Source: Methylomonas sp. MK1 (GTDB taxonomy: Bacteria; Pseudomonadota; Gammaproteobacteria; Methylococcales; Methylomonadaceae). Taken from it: DNA of 64,000 bases. Below are positions 16,162 to 23,781 of this stretch, one piece after another. Under the pieces are notes generated by a model, which saw only the letters and a list, made by a program, of their open reading frames with translations, searched no databases and was not told the DNA's origin. The position numbers and the translations under genes are program-made. Each line of letters begins with the position of its first letter. The first letter of the stretch is position 1. The stretch covers positions 2,232,001-2,296,000 of the forward strand of contig NZ_AQOV01000001.1 of the NCBI RefSeq assembly GCF_000365425.1, written 5' to 3'.

Positions 16162-18033
16162 GTGACCTTGCCGCCCGCCGCAAAAAATTTGAAACAGCGC
16201 GGTTCATGGCTCAGAACAGTCGGCGTTGCGCTCCTGGTAATTGCGCTGTTGTGCCTGGCCGTCTGGTGGCAACGCGCGGTTTTACTTGAGCTAATACTGC
16301 AACAGGCCCTGAAACACACCGTACTTAGCTCACCTTCGCTATCGGGACTGTCGTTTGACTATAAGCAAGCCAAGCTGGCTGAAATCAGCTTCGGCGTGGC
16401 AACGCCGGCTGGCGACTTAACAGTCGCGATGCAGGAGGTCGCCACCGATTACGATCTGGAAAAGCGCATACTCAACAGCGTCAGCATCGGCCACGCCGAG
16501 TTGAAAACTAACTATAACCCTGCCGACCCACCCGCAACTAAAACCACGGAAAACGCCCCTATCAGTTTACCGCTGGACCGATTGAGCATCGCGAAACTGG
16601 AAATTGACATCGACACACCCTGGGGACTGAGCAGCTTCGCCGGTCAAGCTGAGATTAAACGCGGTGCGGCCGATGCCATCGACGCAAAATTTCAGGATGC
16701 CCGACAATCCCTTCATCTGCATATCGATCCGGGTTTTAGCGCAGCCAAACTCAGCGTCGATCGGCTACCAAGTGGCAATATATTCGCACTGGAAGCCCAA
16801 CAACTGGATCGCCCCGCCAAGCAAATCAGTCTGCATGCTGGCGCACTGGGGCTTATCGAGTGGTTTGGCAGCAGCTTACTGATACCGCAAACTTTGCGGG
16901 TAAAAACCCAGACCTATGATGTATCGAAGTTAAGCCCTTTGCTAAGTGCTGCGCAGCTAAGCGTAAACGCCAAAACAACGGACAACTTCGCCAGTCTGCA
17001 GGCTGAAGCCATGCTGAAACGCAATAAGCAGCCTCTAGTTGCTGTCGATATAGCGATGACAAACAAGCAGACTATCGATGCGATCGGCCGCCTGGACATG
17101 CCCGCCAGCGAGGCATTCGATTTAATCAAACCCTGGTTACCGGCCATGGCAGCTAGCGGGACAGTTACCGGCGGCGCAGTGCTGGGAAACCTGCAACTGC
17201 AAAAGCCGAGCAATCAAGATGCTTCCGGGACGGCACAATTGACTATTACCGATTTGGCCATGGCAGCCGGTCTGGCAAAAATCGAGAACGCTAAGGTCGA
17301 ACTGAACATTCCGGAGTTGGCGAGTCAGGCCGTAGACTTGTCTGCCGAAGTGCCGACGCTGGGATTGGGTAAAGATTTGATAGCGCGCAACCTTAATGTC
17401 AAAGCCCGCTATCTCGATCAGGCACTGACCCTAAATCAGGCCAGCCTGGCACTATTCGGCGGCACGATGGAATTGATGCCGGGCACGATACGCTTGGAGC
17501 AAACGCCGATTCTGTTGACCCTACGACTGCACGACGTCGATCTGTCGCAACTTTTAATGAGCCTGCATTACCCGAATATTTCCGGCACCGGCACGATAGA
17601 CGGTGAACTACCGTTGCGGCTATCCGCGGGGGCCATAGACTTGCAAGACGGCAGCCTCAGCGGCACGCAGCCGGGTGTGTTACGCTATGCCGGACCAGCC
17701 GATAGTCAGAATATCGCCTTTAAGGCTCTTAAAAACCTGGTTTATCGGAGTCTGCAAGCCAAGGTAAATTATCGCCCGAACGGCGACTATCATCTGGGCT
17801 TACGCCTGGAAGGCAGTAACCCGGAAGTATTATCCGGCCATCCGCTAGCCTTTAACTTGAATATCAGCGGTCAACTGCCCGAGTTGTTGCAAAAAGGGAT
17901 TTTAGCCGGCGATTTGGAACGAACCATTCTGGAACAGGCCATCGCCAAACCGGCTAATCTGGAAAAATCGCCGAACACCCCAACAGGGGATCAATCACCC
18001 AAACCGCCGCCGGCGGATCGGAGGAGTCAATGA
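16162..18033 (+). CDS. ydbH: YdbH-family AsmA-like envelope protein
   Basis: A 623-residue protein with one N-terminal membrane anchor (about residues 17-35, VALLVIALLCLAVWWQRAVLL) and a long periplasmic part of repeated beta-strands, matching the YdbH-like family. In E. coli YdbH, together with TamB and YhdP, is one of three AsmA-like proteins implicated in phospholipid transport to the outer membrane. The assignment is strongly helped by the two downstream genes, which are YnbE and YdbL. It is markedly shorter than E. coli YdbH (about 880 residues). The start is a GTG at 16162 preceded by a weak AGGT; this choice is moderate. The last codons overlap ynbE by 4 bp. Confidence 0.82.
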   Translation: MTLPPAAKNLKQRGSWLRTVGVALLVIALLCLAVWWQRAVLLELILQQALKHTVLSSPSLSGLSFDYKQAKLAEISFGVATPAGDLTVAMQEVATDYDLEKRILNSVSIGHAELKTNYNPADPPATKTTENAPISLPLDRLSIAKLEIDIDTPWGLSSFAGQAEIKRGAADAIDAKFQDARQSLHLHIDPGFSAAKLSVDRLPSGNIFALEAQQLDRPAKQISLHAGALGLIEWFGSSLLIPQTLRVKTQTYDVSKLSPLLSAAQLSVNAKTTDNFASLQAEAMLKRNKQPLVAVDIAMTNKQTIDAIGRLDMPASEAFDLIKPWLPAMAASGTVTGGAVLGNLQLQKPSNQDASGTAQLTITDLAMAAGLAKIENAKVELNIPELASQAVDLSAEVPTLGLGKDLIARNLNVKARYLDQALTLNQASLALFGGTMELMPGTIRLEQTPILLTLRLHDVDLSQLLMSLHYPNISGTGTIDGELPLRLSAGAIDLQDGSLSGTQPGVLRYAGPADSQNIAFKALKNLVYRSLQAKVNYRPNGDYHLGLRLEGSNPEVLSGHPLAFNLNISGQLPELLQKGILAGDLERTILEQAIAKPANLEKSPNTPTGDQSPKPPPADRRSQ

Positions 18034-18227
18034 ACTGGAAAGCAGTAAGTAGCGCTGCCATCTTGTGCGGCAGCATCTACCTGACGGGGTGTTCGCCTTC
18101 AGTCAGACTGGAAGCACCGGACAAACCGATTGAAATTAATATGAATGTAAAGATCGAACACGAAATCCGCTTGAAAGTGGAAAAAGACGTAGACGAATTG
18201 CTTTCCAGCCAGAAAGGCTTGTTTTAA
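18030..18227 (+). CDS. ynbE: YnbE-family outer-membrane lipoprotein
   Basis: A 65-residue lipoprotein: signal sequence ending in the lipobox LTGC (IYLTGCSPSVRLEAP), then a short mature chain with the family pattern KPIEINMNVKIEHEIRLKVEKDVDELL. Length matches E. coli YnbE. In E. coli YnbE has been reported to join YdbH by beta-strand pairing to bridge to the outer membrane. Its ATGA overlaps the ydbH stop, and GGAGG precedes it within ydbH, so the two are translationally coupled. Confidence 0.9.
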   Translation: MNWKAVSSAAILCGSIYLTGCSPSVRLEAPDKPIEINMNVKIEHEIRLKVEKDVDELLSSQKGLF

Positions 18228-18238
18228 AGGAGCTAATG

Positions 18239-18580
18239 ATGAACAACAAAAATTTGCTATCAATTTTACCGTCACTATTTTTAGGCTTATGTCTGGTCGC
18301 CCTGCCGGTTAATGCAGCCGATCTGGCCCAGGCAAAATCGGCTGGCTTGGTGGGCGAACAAATGAACGGTTTCCTGGGTCTGGTGAAAGCCGATGCGTCC
18401 GCCGAGATACAAGAACTGGTCAAGAGCATTAATGCCCAACGCCTGACCGAGTACCAGCGCATAGCTGCTAAAAACGGCGTTCCAGTAGAGGAAGTGGGCC
18501 GACTGACTGCGCAGAAAGTTATAGGGCAAGCGGCACCAGGACAATTTGTAGAAACGCCTTCTGGCTGGACGCAGCGCTGA
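18239..18580 (+). CDS. ydbL: YdbL-family periplasmic protein (DUF1318)
   Basis: A 113-residue protein with a cleavable signal peptide (hydrophobic LLSILPSLFLGLCLVALPVNA) and the DUF1318/YdbL pattern: GLVGEQMNGFLGLVKADASAE and VNAQRLTEYQRIAA-like segment, here INAQRLTEYQRIAAKNGVPVEEVG. In E. coli YdbL works with YdbH and YnbE, probably as a periplasmic helper. AAAGGAG at 18226-18232 suits the second ATG at 18239 (spacing 6); the ATG at 18236 is possible. Third and last gene of the operon. Confidence 0.9.
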   Translation: MNNKNLLSILPSLFLGLCLVALPVNAADLAQAKSAGLVGEQMNGFLGLVKADASAEIQELVKSINAQRLTEYQRIAAKNGVPVEEVGRLTAQKVIGQAAPGQFVETPSGWTQR

Positions 18581-18584
18581 GGGC

Positions 18585-18668
18585 TAGTGCCAGTACTGGT
18601 ATTTAAAACGGCTCTTAGTAAGGCCTACAGCAAAGTATAAATACCGTCATTTGTTCGCAGTGGCACTA
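18585..18668. repeat. Imperfect long inverted repeat after ydbL
   Basis: TAGTGCCA (18585-18592) pairs with TGGCACTA (18661-18668) and GGTATTTA (18598-18605) pairs with TAAATACC (18638-18645), with unpaired insets between. It starts 5 bp after the ydbL stop codon. It may be the operon's transcript end or a degenerate MITE. Confidence 0.5.
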
Positions 18669-18944
18669 ATAAGTCAAATTTAGCTATCTCCCGACCTAAA
18701 CCTGAACATCACCAGCACCACTCGGGAGAAGTTACCTTGCGATCCAACTTAGTCAAGGCGAGCGACACGCGTTAAAATCTCTTGCCTGACAATCGTTTAG
18801 CCCTATCAAACTACGAAAATCAGACGATTCGGACATTCGCCCATGCCAATACGTTCTGGTTATTCCAAGAATCTAAGCTGTTCGGGTCTTTGGTGCGAGT
18901 ATATTTCTCGAAGAAAAACCAGGCACAATGCCCACAAAATCAAT

Positions 18945-18969
18945 GTGCGACAAATTGTCACACTTTTTT
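18945..18969 (+). terminator. Possible intrinsic terminator (hairpin + T6)
   Basis: GTGCGACA (18945-18952), loop AAT, TGTCACAC (18956-18963) form an 8-bp stem with one C-A mismatch, followed directly by TTTTTT (18964-18969). It is 365 bp after ydbL, with no gene in between, so it would end either a long ydbL 3' UTR or a separate small RNA. The small 3-base loop and the mismatch weaken it. Confidence 0.45.
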
Positions 18970-19049
18970 GTAGACAAGGGCATTTTAATCCAATAGAATT
19001 CGCCCACTTTCAGCGAAGCGCAGACGATTCGAAAGAATCCTGATCGTTA

Positions 19050-19190
19050 AATGAGGGGGGGGATAGGCGACCGTTAATCCGGTATAACAACAACAATAAA
19101 CGCAAGAAATTAACCTACTGTTCAACGGTAGGCGTCCAATCAATATAAAAAATAAGACCGGACGAAGCCCACTTTATGTGGGCTTTTTTA
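19050..19190 (+). ncRNA. Candidate small RNA ending at an orphan terminator
   Basis: A strong intrinsic terminator at 19166-19188 has no plus-strand gene within 580 bp upstream. The 110 bases before it include a hairpin CCTAC/GTAGG (about 19112-19130), A-rich single-stranded stretches (AACAACAACAATAAA) and a G8 tract near 19055-19062. This is the usual look of a bacterial small RNA, but no promoter was firmly recognised and the 5' end is a guess. Confidence 0.35.
19166..19188 (+). terminator. Intrinsic terminator
   Basis: AGCCCAC (19166-19172), loop TTTAT, GTGGGCT (19178-19184), then a run of T to 19189. Plus-strand orientation. The opposite strand also reads AAAAAAGCCCAC, so it could weakly stop leftward transcripts after the lipoprotein gene, whose stop codon is at 19207. 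Confidence 0.85.
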
Positions 19191-19206
19191 TGCCTGCCGT
19201 TCTAGC

Positions 19207-19980
19207 TCACATGCCCGCCACTTTTTTATCGTCTTCTTCCTGAAAATTCCTGTAGTTTATCGATATTTTCAAACCGGCAAACCGTCCGGACATTTTGATC
19301 AATTCAGACGTGGTTTTATCGAACATCAGCCTGACTTCGCTCAAAGCCCTATCCTCGTAACCTTCTTCGATATCTTTGGCGTCCAGCCGAAAGTGGTAAA
19401 GATAGACTTCCTGTTTTTCTTCATCGGTGATTTCCAGCGGTTCGCCCAATTGTTTAATCACCGTGGCTTTTTTTGGTAGCAGCGCGGCGATTTTTTCCAT
19501 TTGATCAGCTTTGGCTCTCAGCTGTTTTTTCTCTTCGTTGATTTCCGCACCGCCCAAGGAACGAAACGACGCCTCCAGAAACTCCGGTGGGGCGATTTGT
19601 AAAAACAGGTTGGAGAACGTCCAGTCGGTGATTTTATCTTCCTTGTTAAAAGCCAGATCCAGATAAAAACTAATCTCCGGCGCAATCAGCTTGCTGTCTT
19701 TGTCTATCTTACGAAACCAATAGCGCCAGCGTTTGCCGTCGCCGGTGTGTTCTTCACTGCTGGCGTGCAGCTTGGCCAGCGACACAAAATCTTCGCTTAG
19801 CAGTTTGGGTTGTTTGAAATGCACCGTGAAATCCTCTTTAGACGTCACCGCAAAATAACGATCAAACTCGTCCATTTGCAAATAAGTCTGGTAGGCGTGC
19901 AACCAGTGTAAACACCCGGTCATCGTACTGAGCAATGCGAAAGCCAGGAACAGGCGAAAAAAGCGGTTAATTTTATGCAT
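19207..19980 (-). CDS. Predicted lipoprotein of unknown function
   Basis: A 257-residue protein with a lipoprotein signal (RLFLAFALLSTMTGC, lipobox Cys at residue 23). The mature part is rich in charged residues and contains a helical, probably coiled, segment around EINEEKKQLRAKADQMEKIA, with SLGGAEIN before it. No family was recognised. It follows hslO by 7 bp on the same strand, so it is probably cotranscribed with the redox chaperone Hsp33. The association and the envelope location hint at an envelope-stress or redox role, but that is speculation. Confidence 0.7.
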   Translation of the reverse strand: MHKINRFFRLFLAFALLSTMTGCLHWLHAYQTYLQMDEFDRYFAVTSKEDFTVHFKQPKLLSEDFVSLAKLHASSEEHTGDGKRWRYWFRKIDKDSKLIAPEISFYLDLAFNKEDKITDWTFSNLFLQIAPPEFLEASFRSLGGAEINEEKKQLRAKADQMEKIAALLPKKATVIKQLGEPLEITDEEKQEVYLYHFRLDAKDIEEGYEDRALSEVRLMFDKTTSELIKMSGRFAGLKISINYRNFQEEDDKKVAGM

Positions 19981-19987
19981 AGCCCCC

Positions 19988-20869
19988 TCAATGCCGGGTA
20001 GGCGAGTTAGTATCGGTTTCGGCTGCCGGATTGGTCAGCAGGTTCTCCACATCAACCTTGTCGAAGTGGTATTGCGCTCCGCAAAATTGGCAATCGACTT
20101 CGATGTCGTCGCGTTCCTGCAAAATTGCCTGTAACTCCGACCGCCCCAACGCGACTAAAGTGCCGCCAATTTTTGGCCTGGAGCAATTGCATTTGAATTC
20201 CACCGCTTCCGGTTCGTAAATTCTGACCTTCTCTTGATGAAACAAACGATGCAATAAATCTTCGCAATCCAGACTCAACAGTTCGTCGGCGGTAACAGTG
20301 TTGGCCAGTATCTCAATGCGTTCCCAGTCGGTTATATCCCGATTGCCGCTCGGCAACTCCTGGATGAACAGGCCGGCCGCATGGGTTTTGTTTGCAAACA
20401 GCCACAAACGGGTATCGAGCTGCTCGGACTGCGTGAAATAAGTTCTCAATACATCGGCCAGAGTTTCCGCCTCGACGCCGACGATACCTTGATATGGCTC
20501 GGCGTTTTCCGACTCCACCGTCAACACCAGCCGGCCGCCCTCGCCTATCATTTCCTGCAAATTCGCGCCGGCCACACTGGTTTCGCTACGCACCAAGCCT
20601 CTGATTTGCCTTTCGTTGCTGGATTGCGCCACCAGGGCTTTCAAATCGCCGCCGCCTTGAATCTGCATGATCATTGCGCCTTTGAACTTGATGGTTGCCG
20701 ACAGCAAAACCACCGCAGCCAAAGCTTGCCCCATTTGTGCATCGACGGCATCATTGACCAAATGTTGATGCTGCTTGGCTTGTTGCCAGCTTTTTTCCAG
20801 CCGTACCCATTCGCCGCGCACTCCGTGTTCTTCAAAAATAAAGCGGCGTAAGCAATCTTGTTGTTTCAT
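19988..20869 (-). CDS. hslO: Redox-regulated holdase chaperone Hsp33
   Basis: A 293-residue Hsp33, the standard length. The N-terminal substrate-binding domain shows the conserved IKFKGAMIMQIQGGGDLKALV stretch (family: ...GPL....V.ANA/QG..R), and the C-terminal redox switch has the four zinc cysteines as CNC (in KCNCSRPKIGG) and CQFC (in DCQFCGAQYHF). Oxidation releases zinc and activates the chaperone. Divergent from msrA with 75 bp between starts; both protect against oxidative damage to proteins and may share control. Confidence 0.95.
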   Translation of the reverse strand: MKQQDCLRRFIFEEHGVRGEWVRLEKSWQQAKQHQHLVNDAVDAQMGQALAAVVLLSATIKFKGAMIMQIQGGGDLKALVAQSSNERQIRGLVRSETSVAGANLQEMIGEGGRLVLTVESENAEPYQGIVGVEAETLADVLRTYFTQSEQLDTRLWLFANKTHAAGLFIQELPSGNRDITDWERIEILANTVTADELLSLDCEDLLHRLFHQEKVRIYEPEAVEFKCNCSRPKIGGTLVALGRSELQAILQERDDIEVDCQFCGAQYHFDKVDVENLLTNPAAETDTNSPTRH

Positions 20870-20944
20870 GATTTAGTTGATTCCTCTTAACTGAGCCGCG
20901 ATTATAATCCGCACTACCCCATCATTCGACCTCGGGATGCACTT

Positions 20945-21577
20945 ATGTCTTTTCTATTCAAAAAAACCGCCATGCCCAGCGCCGATCAAGCCTTACCGGG
21001 ACGCCAGCAGGCCATAGATAGCGGTCGAGTTCACGCCGTCAACGGACATCCTATCCATCCGCCATTTCCGGAGCATCTGCAACAAGCCGTGTTCGGCATG
21101 GGTTGTTTCTGGGGCGCCGAGCGCAAATTCTGGCAACAAGCCGGTGTATTCAGCACCGCAGTCGGCTATGCCGGCGGTTTTACGCCCAACCCAACTTATC
21201 AGGAAATTTGCACAGGTCTAACCGGCCACGCCGAAGTGGTGTTGGTCGTGTTCGATCTGGCCCTGGTCACTTACCAAGATTTACTGGCAATATTTTGGGA
21301 GTCTCACAATCCCACCCAAGGCATGCGGCAAGGCAACGATGTCGGCACCCAATACCGGTCCGTCATCTACTGTCACGACGACCAATATCCATTGGCACTG
21401 GCAAGCCAACAACAATATCAAGCGCAGTTAGTGGCAGCCGGTTTTAATGAAATAACCACCGAAATCCGCGATGCCCCGACTTTATATTATGCCGAGGAAG
21501 ATCATCAACAATATCTGGCTAAAAACCCATCCGGATACTGCGGCTTGGGCGGCCTGGGCGTGTGTTTTTCCAGATAG
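20945..21577 (+). CDS. msrA: Peptide methionine sulfoxide reductase A
   Basis: A 210-residue MsrA. The catalytic cysteine sits in [13 protein letters not shown], followed by the typical [26 protein letters not shown] and [23 protein letters not shown] blocks. It reduces methionine-S-sulfoxide in proteins with thioredoxin. The long N-terminal part and a C-terminal recycling Cys ([10 protein letters not shown]) match the E. coli type. Divergently transcribed from hslO. Confidence 0.96.
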   Translation: MSFLFKKTAMPSADQALPGRQQAIDSGRVHAVNGHPIHPPFPEHLQQAVFGMGCFWGAERKFWQQAGVFSTAVGYAGGFTPNPTYQEICTGLTGHAEVVLVVFDLALVTYQDLLAIFWESHNPTQGMRQGNDVGTQYRSVIYCHDDQYPLALASQQQYQAQLVAAGFNEITTEIRDAPTLYYAEEDHQQYLAKNPSGYCGLGGLGVCFSR

Positions 21578-21833
21578 CGGAATCGCCGAGAAATGCTAAG
21601 GCATTATAAGACTTGAGATTATTGTTTCACCGCCATCCCCGGAGAGTTTTTCCGGTTGACTTTTAGGAAAAAATCCTTCAATTTACGCGTCTGGTGTGGC
21701 TCTCCCTCTGCGCTCGGCTAAAGCCGAACAAGCCCTAAAGGGCAGTCATCCAAACAGAGCTTTAAAACTAATATTAGTCTTAACAACACAAAATCGTACT
21801 CTGTCTCATCAACAGATTACCAGGAGGAAACAT
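21578..21833 (+). promoter_or_regulatory. Upstream and leader region of xoxF with twin UAAA-loop hairpins
   Basis: This 256-bp region holds: a TTGACT hexamer at 21656-21661 (no good -10 partner found); two adjacent small hairpins, each with a TAAA loop (TCGGC/GCCGA at 21714-21727, GCCC/GGGC at 21732-21743); a perfect 12-bp palindrome ACTAATATTAGT at 21757-21768; and a strong AGGAGG at 21822-21827 before the xoxF ATG. The features suggest transcriptional or leader control of a highly expressed gene. The true transcription start is unknown. Confidence 0.45.
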
Positions 21834-23687
21834 ATGAAGAAGCCTGTAAAAAACTGGCTGCTTGCTTCGACTGTAGCGACTTTACTTGCTGCACCAACTG
21901 TCTCTACCGCTAACGACGACTTAGAAAAATTAACCCAAAACCCTGCTAACTGGGCATCTTGGGGCGGCGACTACGCCGGCACTCGTTATAGCAAACTGTC
22001 GCAAATCAACGCTCAAAACGTTAAAAACCTGCAACCTGCCTGGTCTTTCTCTACCGGCGTTCTGCGTGGTCACGAGGGTGGTCCTTTAGTTGTTAACGGC
22101 GTTCTGTACATCCACACTCCGTTCCCTAACACCGTTTACGCGATCGACCAAAAAACTAAAGCAGTCATCTGGGAGTTCACTCCTACCATGGACGCTGACG
22201 TAACCATCCCTGTGATGTGCTGCGACACCGTTAACCGTGGTTTGGCTTACGGCGACGGCAAAATCTTCCTGCAACAATCAGACACCGTTCTGACTGCACT
22301 GGATGCCAAAACCGGTAAACGCGTATGGAGCGTACAAAACGGCGACCCGAAACTGGGTATGACCAACACCAACGCACCATTGGTTGTTAAAGATAAAGTC
22401 ATTACCGGTATTTCCGGCGGTGAGTTTGGTGTTCGCGGCTTTTTGGCGGCTTACAACATCCGTACCGGTCAACTGGAATGGAAAGGCTACAGCATGGGTC
22501 CTGACAAAGATACTCTGTTGAAACCAGGTAAATCCACCACTTGGGAAAACGGCAAAGTCACTCCTGTTGGCGCTGATTCAGGCACCAGCACCTGGAAAGG
22601 TGACCAATGGAAAATCGGCGGGGGCACCACCTGGGGTTGGTACTCTTACGATCCTAAACTGAACTTGGTTTATTACGGCTCAGGCAACCCATCGACCTGG
22701 AACCCTGTACAACGTCCAGGCGACAACAAATGGTCCATGTCATTGTGGGCTCGCGATGCCGACACCGGTGAAGTTAAATGGGTTTACCAAGTAACCCCCC
22801 ACGATGAGTGGGACTACGACAGCATCAACGAATCCGTTCTGGTTGACCAAGAAGTTAACGGAAAAATGCGTAAAACCATGGTTCACTTCGACCGCAACGG
22901 TTTCGGCTATACGCTGGACCGTGAAAGCGGGGAATTACTGGTTGCCGAAAAATTCGACAAAGCCGTGAACTGGGCTTCCCACGTGGACATGAAATCCGGC
23001 CGTCCTATTGTTGTTCCTGAGTTCAGCCCTGAATTCCATGGTGAGGACGTTACCACTGTCGGTATTTGCCCCGCAGCATTAGGCGCGAAAAATCAACAAC
23101 CTGTTTCTTATTCGCCAGAAACCGGTCTGTTCTACATCTCAGGCAACCACATTTGCATGAACTATGAACCATTTGAAGTTTCTTACACCGCAGGTCAACC
23201 CTATGTTGGCTCCACCGTGAGTATGATGCCTCCTGGCGTCGACGTTCTGACCGGTAAAAAGGACGATTCCACAAACTTGGGCCAATTTACCGCTTTTGAC
23301 GCCAAAACCGGCAAAATCGCTTGGTCTAACAAAGAGCAATTCTCTGTTTGGTCAGGTTCGGTTGCTACCGCCGGCGGCGTCGTATTCTACGGCACCCTGG
23401 AAGGTTACCTGAAAGCGGTTGATGCCAAAACCGGTAAAGAATTGTACAAATTCAAAACCCCATCAGGCATCATCGGTAACGTTAATACCTGGGAATATGA
23501 AGGTAAACAGTATGTTGGCGTTCTGTCGGGTATCGGTGGCTGGGCCGGTATCGGTATCGCAGCCGGTCTGGACGACGGTACATCCGCTACCAATTCGGAA
23601 GGTCTGGGTGCGGTAGGTGCGTACAGAAGCCTGAGCTCTTACACCAAATTGGGTGGTACACTGACTGTATTCGCTCTGCCTAACTAA
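21834..23687 (+). CDS. xoxF: Lanthanide-dependent PQQ methanol dehydrogenase XoxF
   Basis: A 617-residue periplasmic quinoprotein with signal peptide ([20 protein letters not shown]...STA). The sequence has the eight-bladed propeller W-motifs, the vicinal cysteine pair C129-C130 (VMCCDTV) that stacks on PQQ, and the catalytic Asp327 in [11 protein letters not shown]. The additional Asp329 two residues on (DYD) is the diagnostic lanthanide ligand of XoxF, where calcium-type MxaF has Ala or similar. It oxidises methanol, and often formaldehyde, passing electrons to a cytochrome c. AGGAGG 6 bases before ATG at 21834, rich use of preferred codons and a strong terminator suggest high expression. 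Followed by xoxJ; no xoxG cytochrome is in the window. Confidence 0.95.
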   Translation: MKKPVKNWLLASTVATLLAAPTVSTANDDLEKLTQNPANWASWGGDYAGTRYSKLSQINAQNVKNLQPAWSFSTGVLRGHEGGPLVVNGVLYIHTPFPNTVYAIDQKTKAVIWEFTPTMDADVTIPVMCCDTVNRGLAYGDGKIFLQQSDTVLTALDAKTGKRVWSVQNGDPKLGMTNTNAPLVVKDKVITGISGGEFGVRGFLAAYNIRTGQLEWKGYSMGPDKDTLLKPGKSTTWENGKVTPVGADSGTSTWKGDQWKIGGGTTWGWYSYDPKLNLVYYGSGNPSTWNPVQRPGDNKWSMSLWARDADTGEVKWVYQVTPHDEWDYDSINESVLVDQEVNGKMRKTMVHFDRNGFGYTLDRESGELLVAEKFDKAVNWASHVDMKSGRPIVVPEFSPEFHGEDVTTVGICPAALGAKNQQPVSYSPETGLFYISGNHICMNYEPFEVSYTAGQPYVGSTVSMMPPGVDVLTGKKDDSTNLGQFTAFDAKTGKIAWSNKEQFSVWSGSVATAGGVVFYGTLEGYLKAVDAKTGKELYKFKTPSGIIGNVNTWEYEGKQYVGVLSGIGGWAGIGIAAGLDDGTSATNSEGLGAVGAYRSLSSYTKLGGTLTVFALPN

Positions 23688-23717
23688 GATCTAATTCCTT
23701 AGATCGTCAGTGAAGCA

Positions 23718-23750
23718 AGCCTTGGCCGAGCAATCGGCCAAGGCTTTTTT
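23718..23750 (+). terminator. Strong intrinsic terminator after xoxF
   Basis: A 12-bp perfect stem (AGCCTTGGCCGA, 23718-23729; TCGGCCAAGGCT, 23734-23745) with a GCAA tetraloop and a T6 run. It lies between xoxF and xoxJ, so most transcripts should end here, giving much more xoxF than xoxJ mRNA. Confidence 0.93.
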
Positions 23751-23781
23751 ACGTATAGACCCAAGCTAAAAGGAAACTGCG

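Larger units (their letters stand above)
18581..19206. other. 626-bp intergenic region with terminators and a G8 tract
   Basis: This AT-richer gap between ydbL and the convergent lipoprotein gene holds no convincing protein gene: a 63-codon frame from 18782 lacks a ribosome-binding site and a normal start. It contains an imperfect inverted repeat (18585-18668), a hairpin with a T6 run (18945-18969), a GAAA-loop hairpin (19026-19039), an eight-G tract (19055-19062) and a clear intrinsic terminator (19166-19188). Two plus-strand terminators without a nearby plus-strand gene suggest one or two small RNAs. Confidence 0.5.

Noticed and set aside
18782..18973. A 63-codon frame in the ydbL-lipoprotein gap
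   Set aside because: It begins with TTG without a Shine-Dalgarno, has no recognisable family and runs into a terminator-like hairpin.
21696..21833. Longer xoxF start at 21696
   Set aside because: The extension would precede a standard signal peptide, while AGGAGG directly before 21834 fits well.
21834..23687. Calcium-type methanol dehydrogenase MxaF
   Set aside because: The DYD pattern (Asp327, Asp329) is that of XoxF, and the partner gene is xoxJ with no mxaG/I genes.
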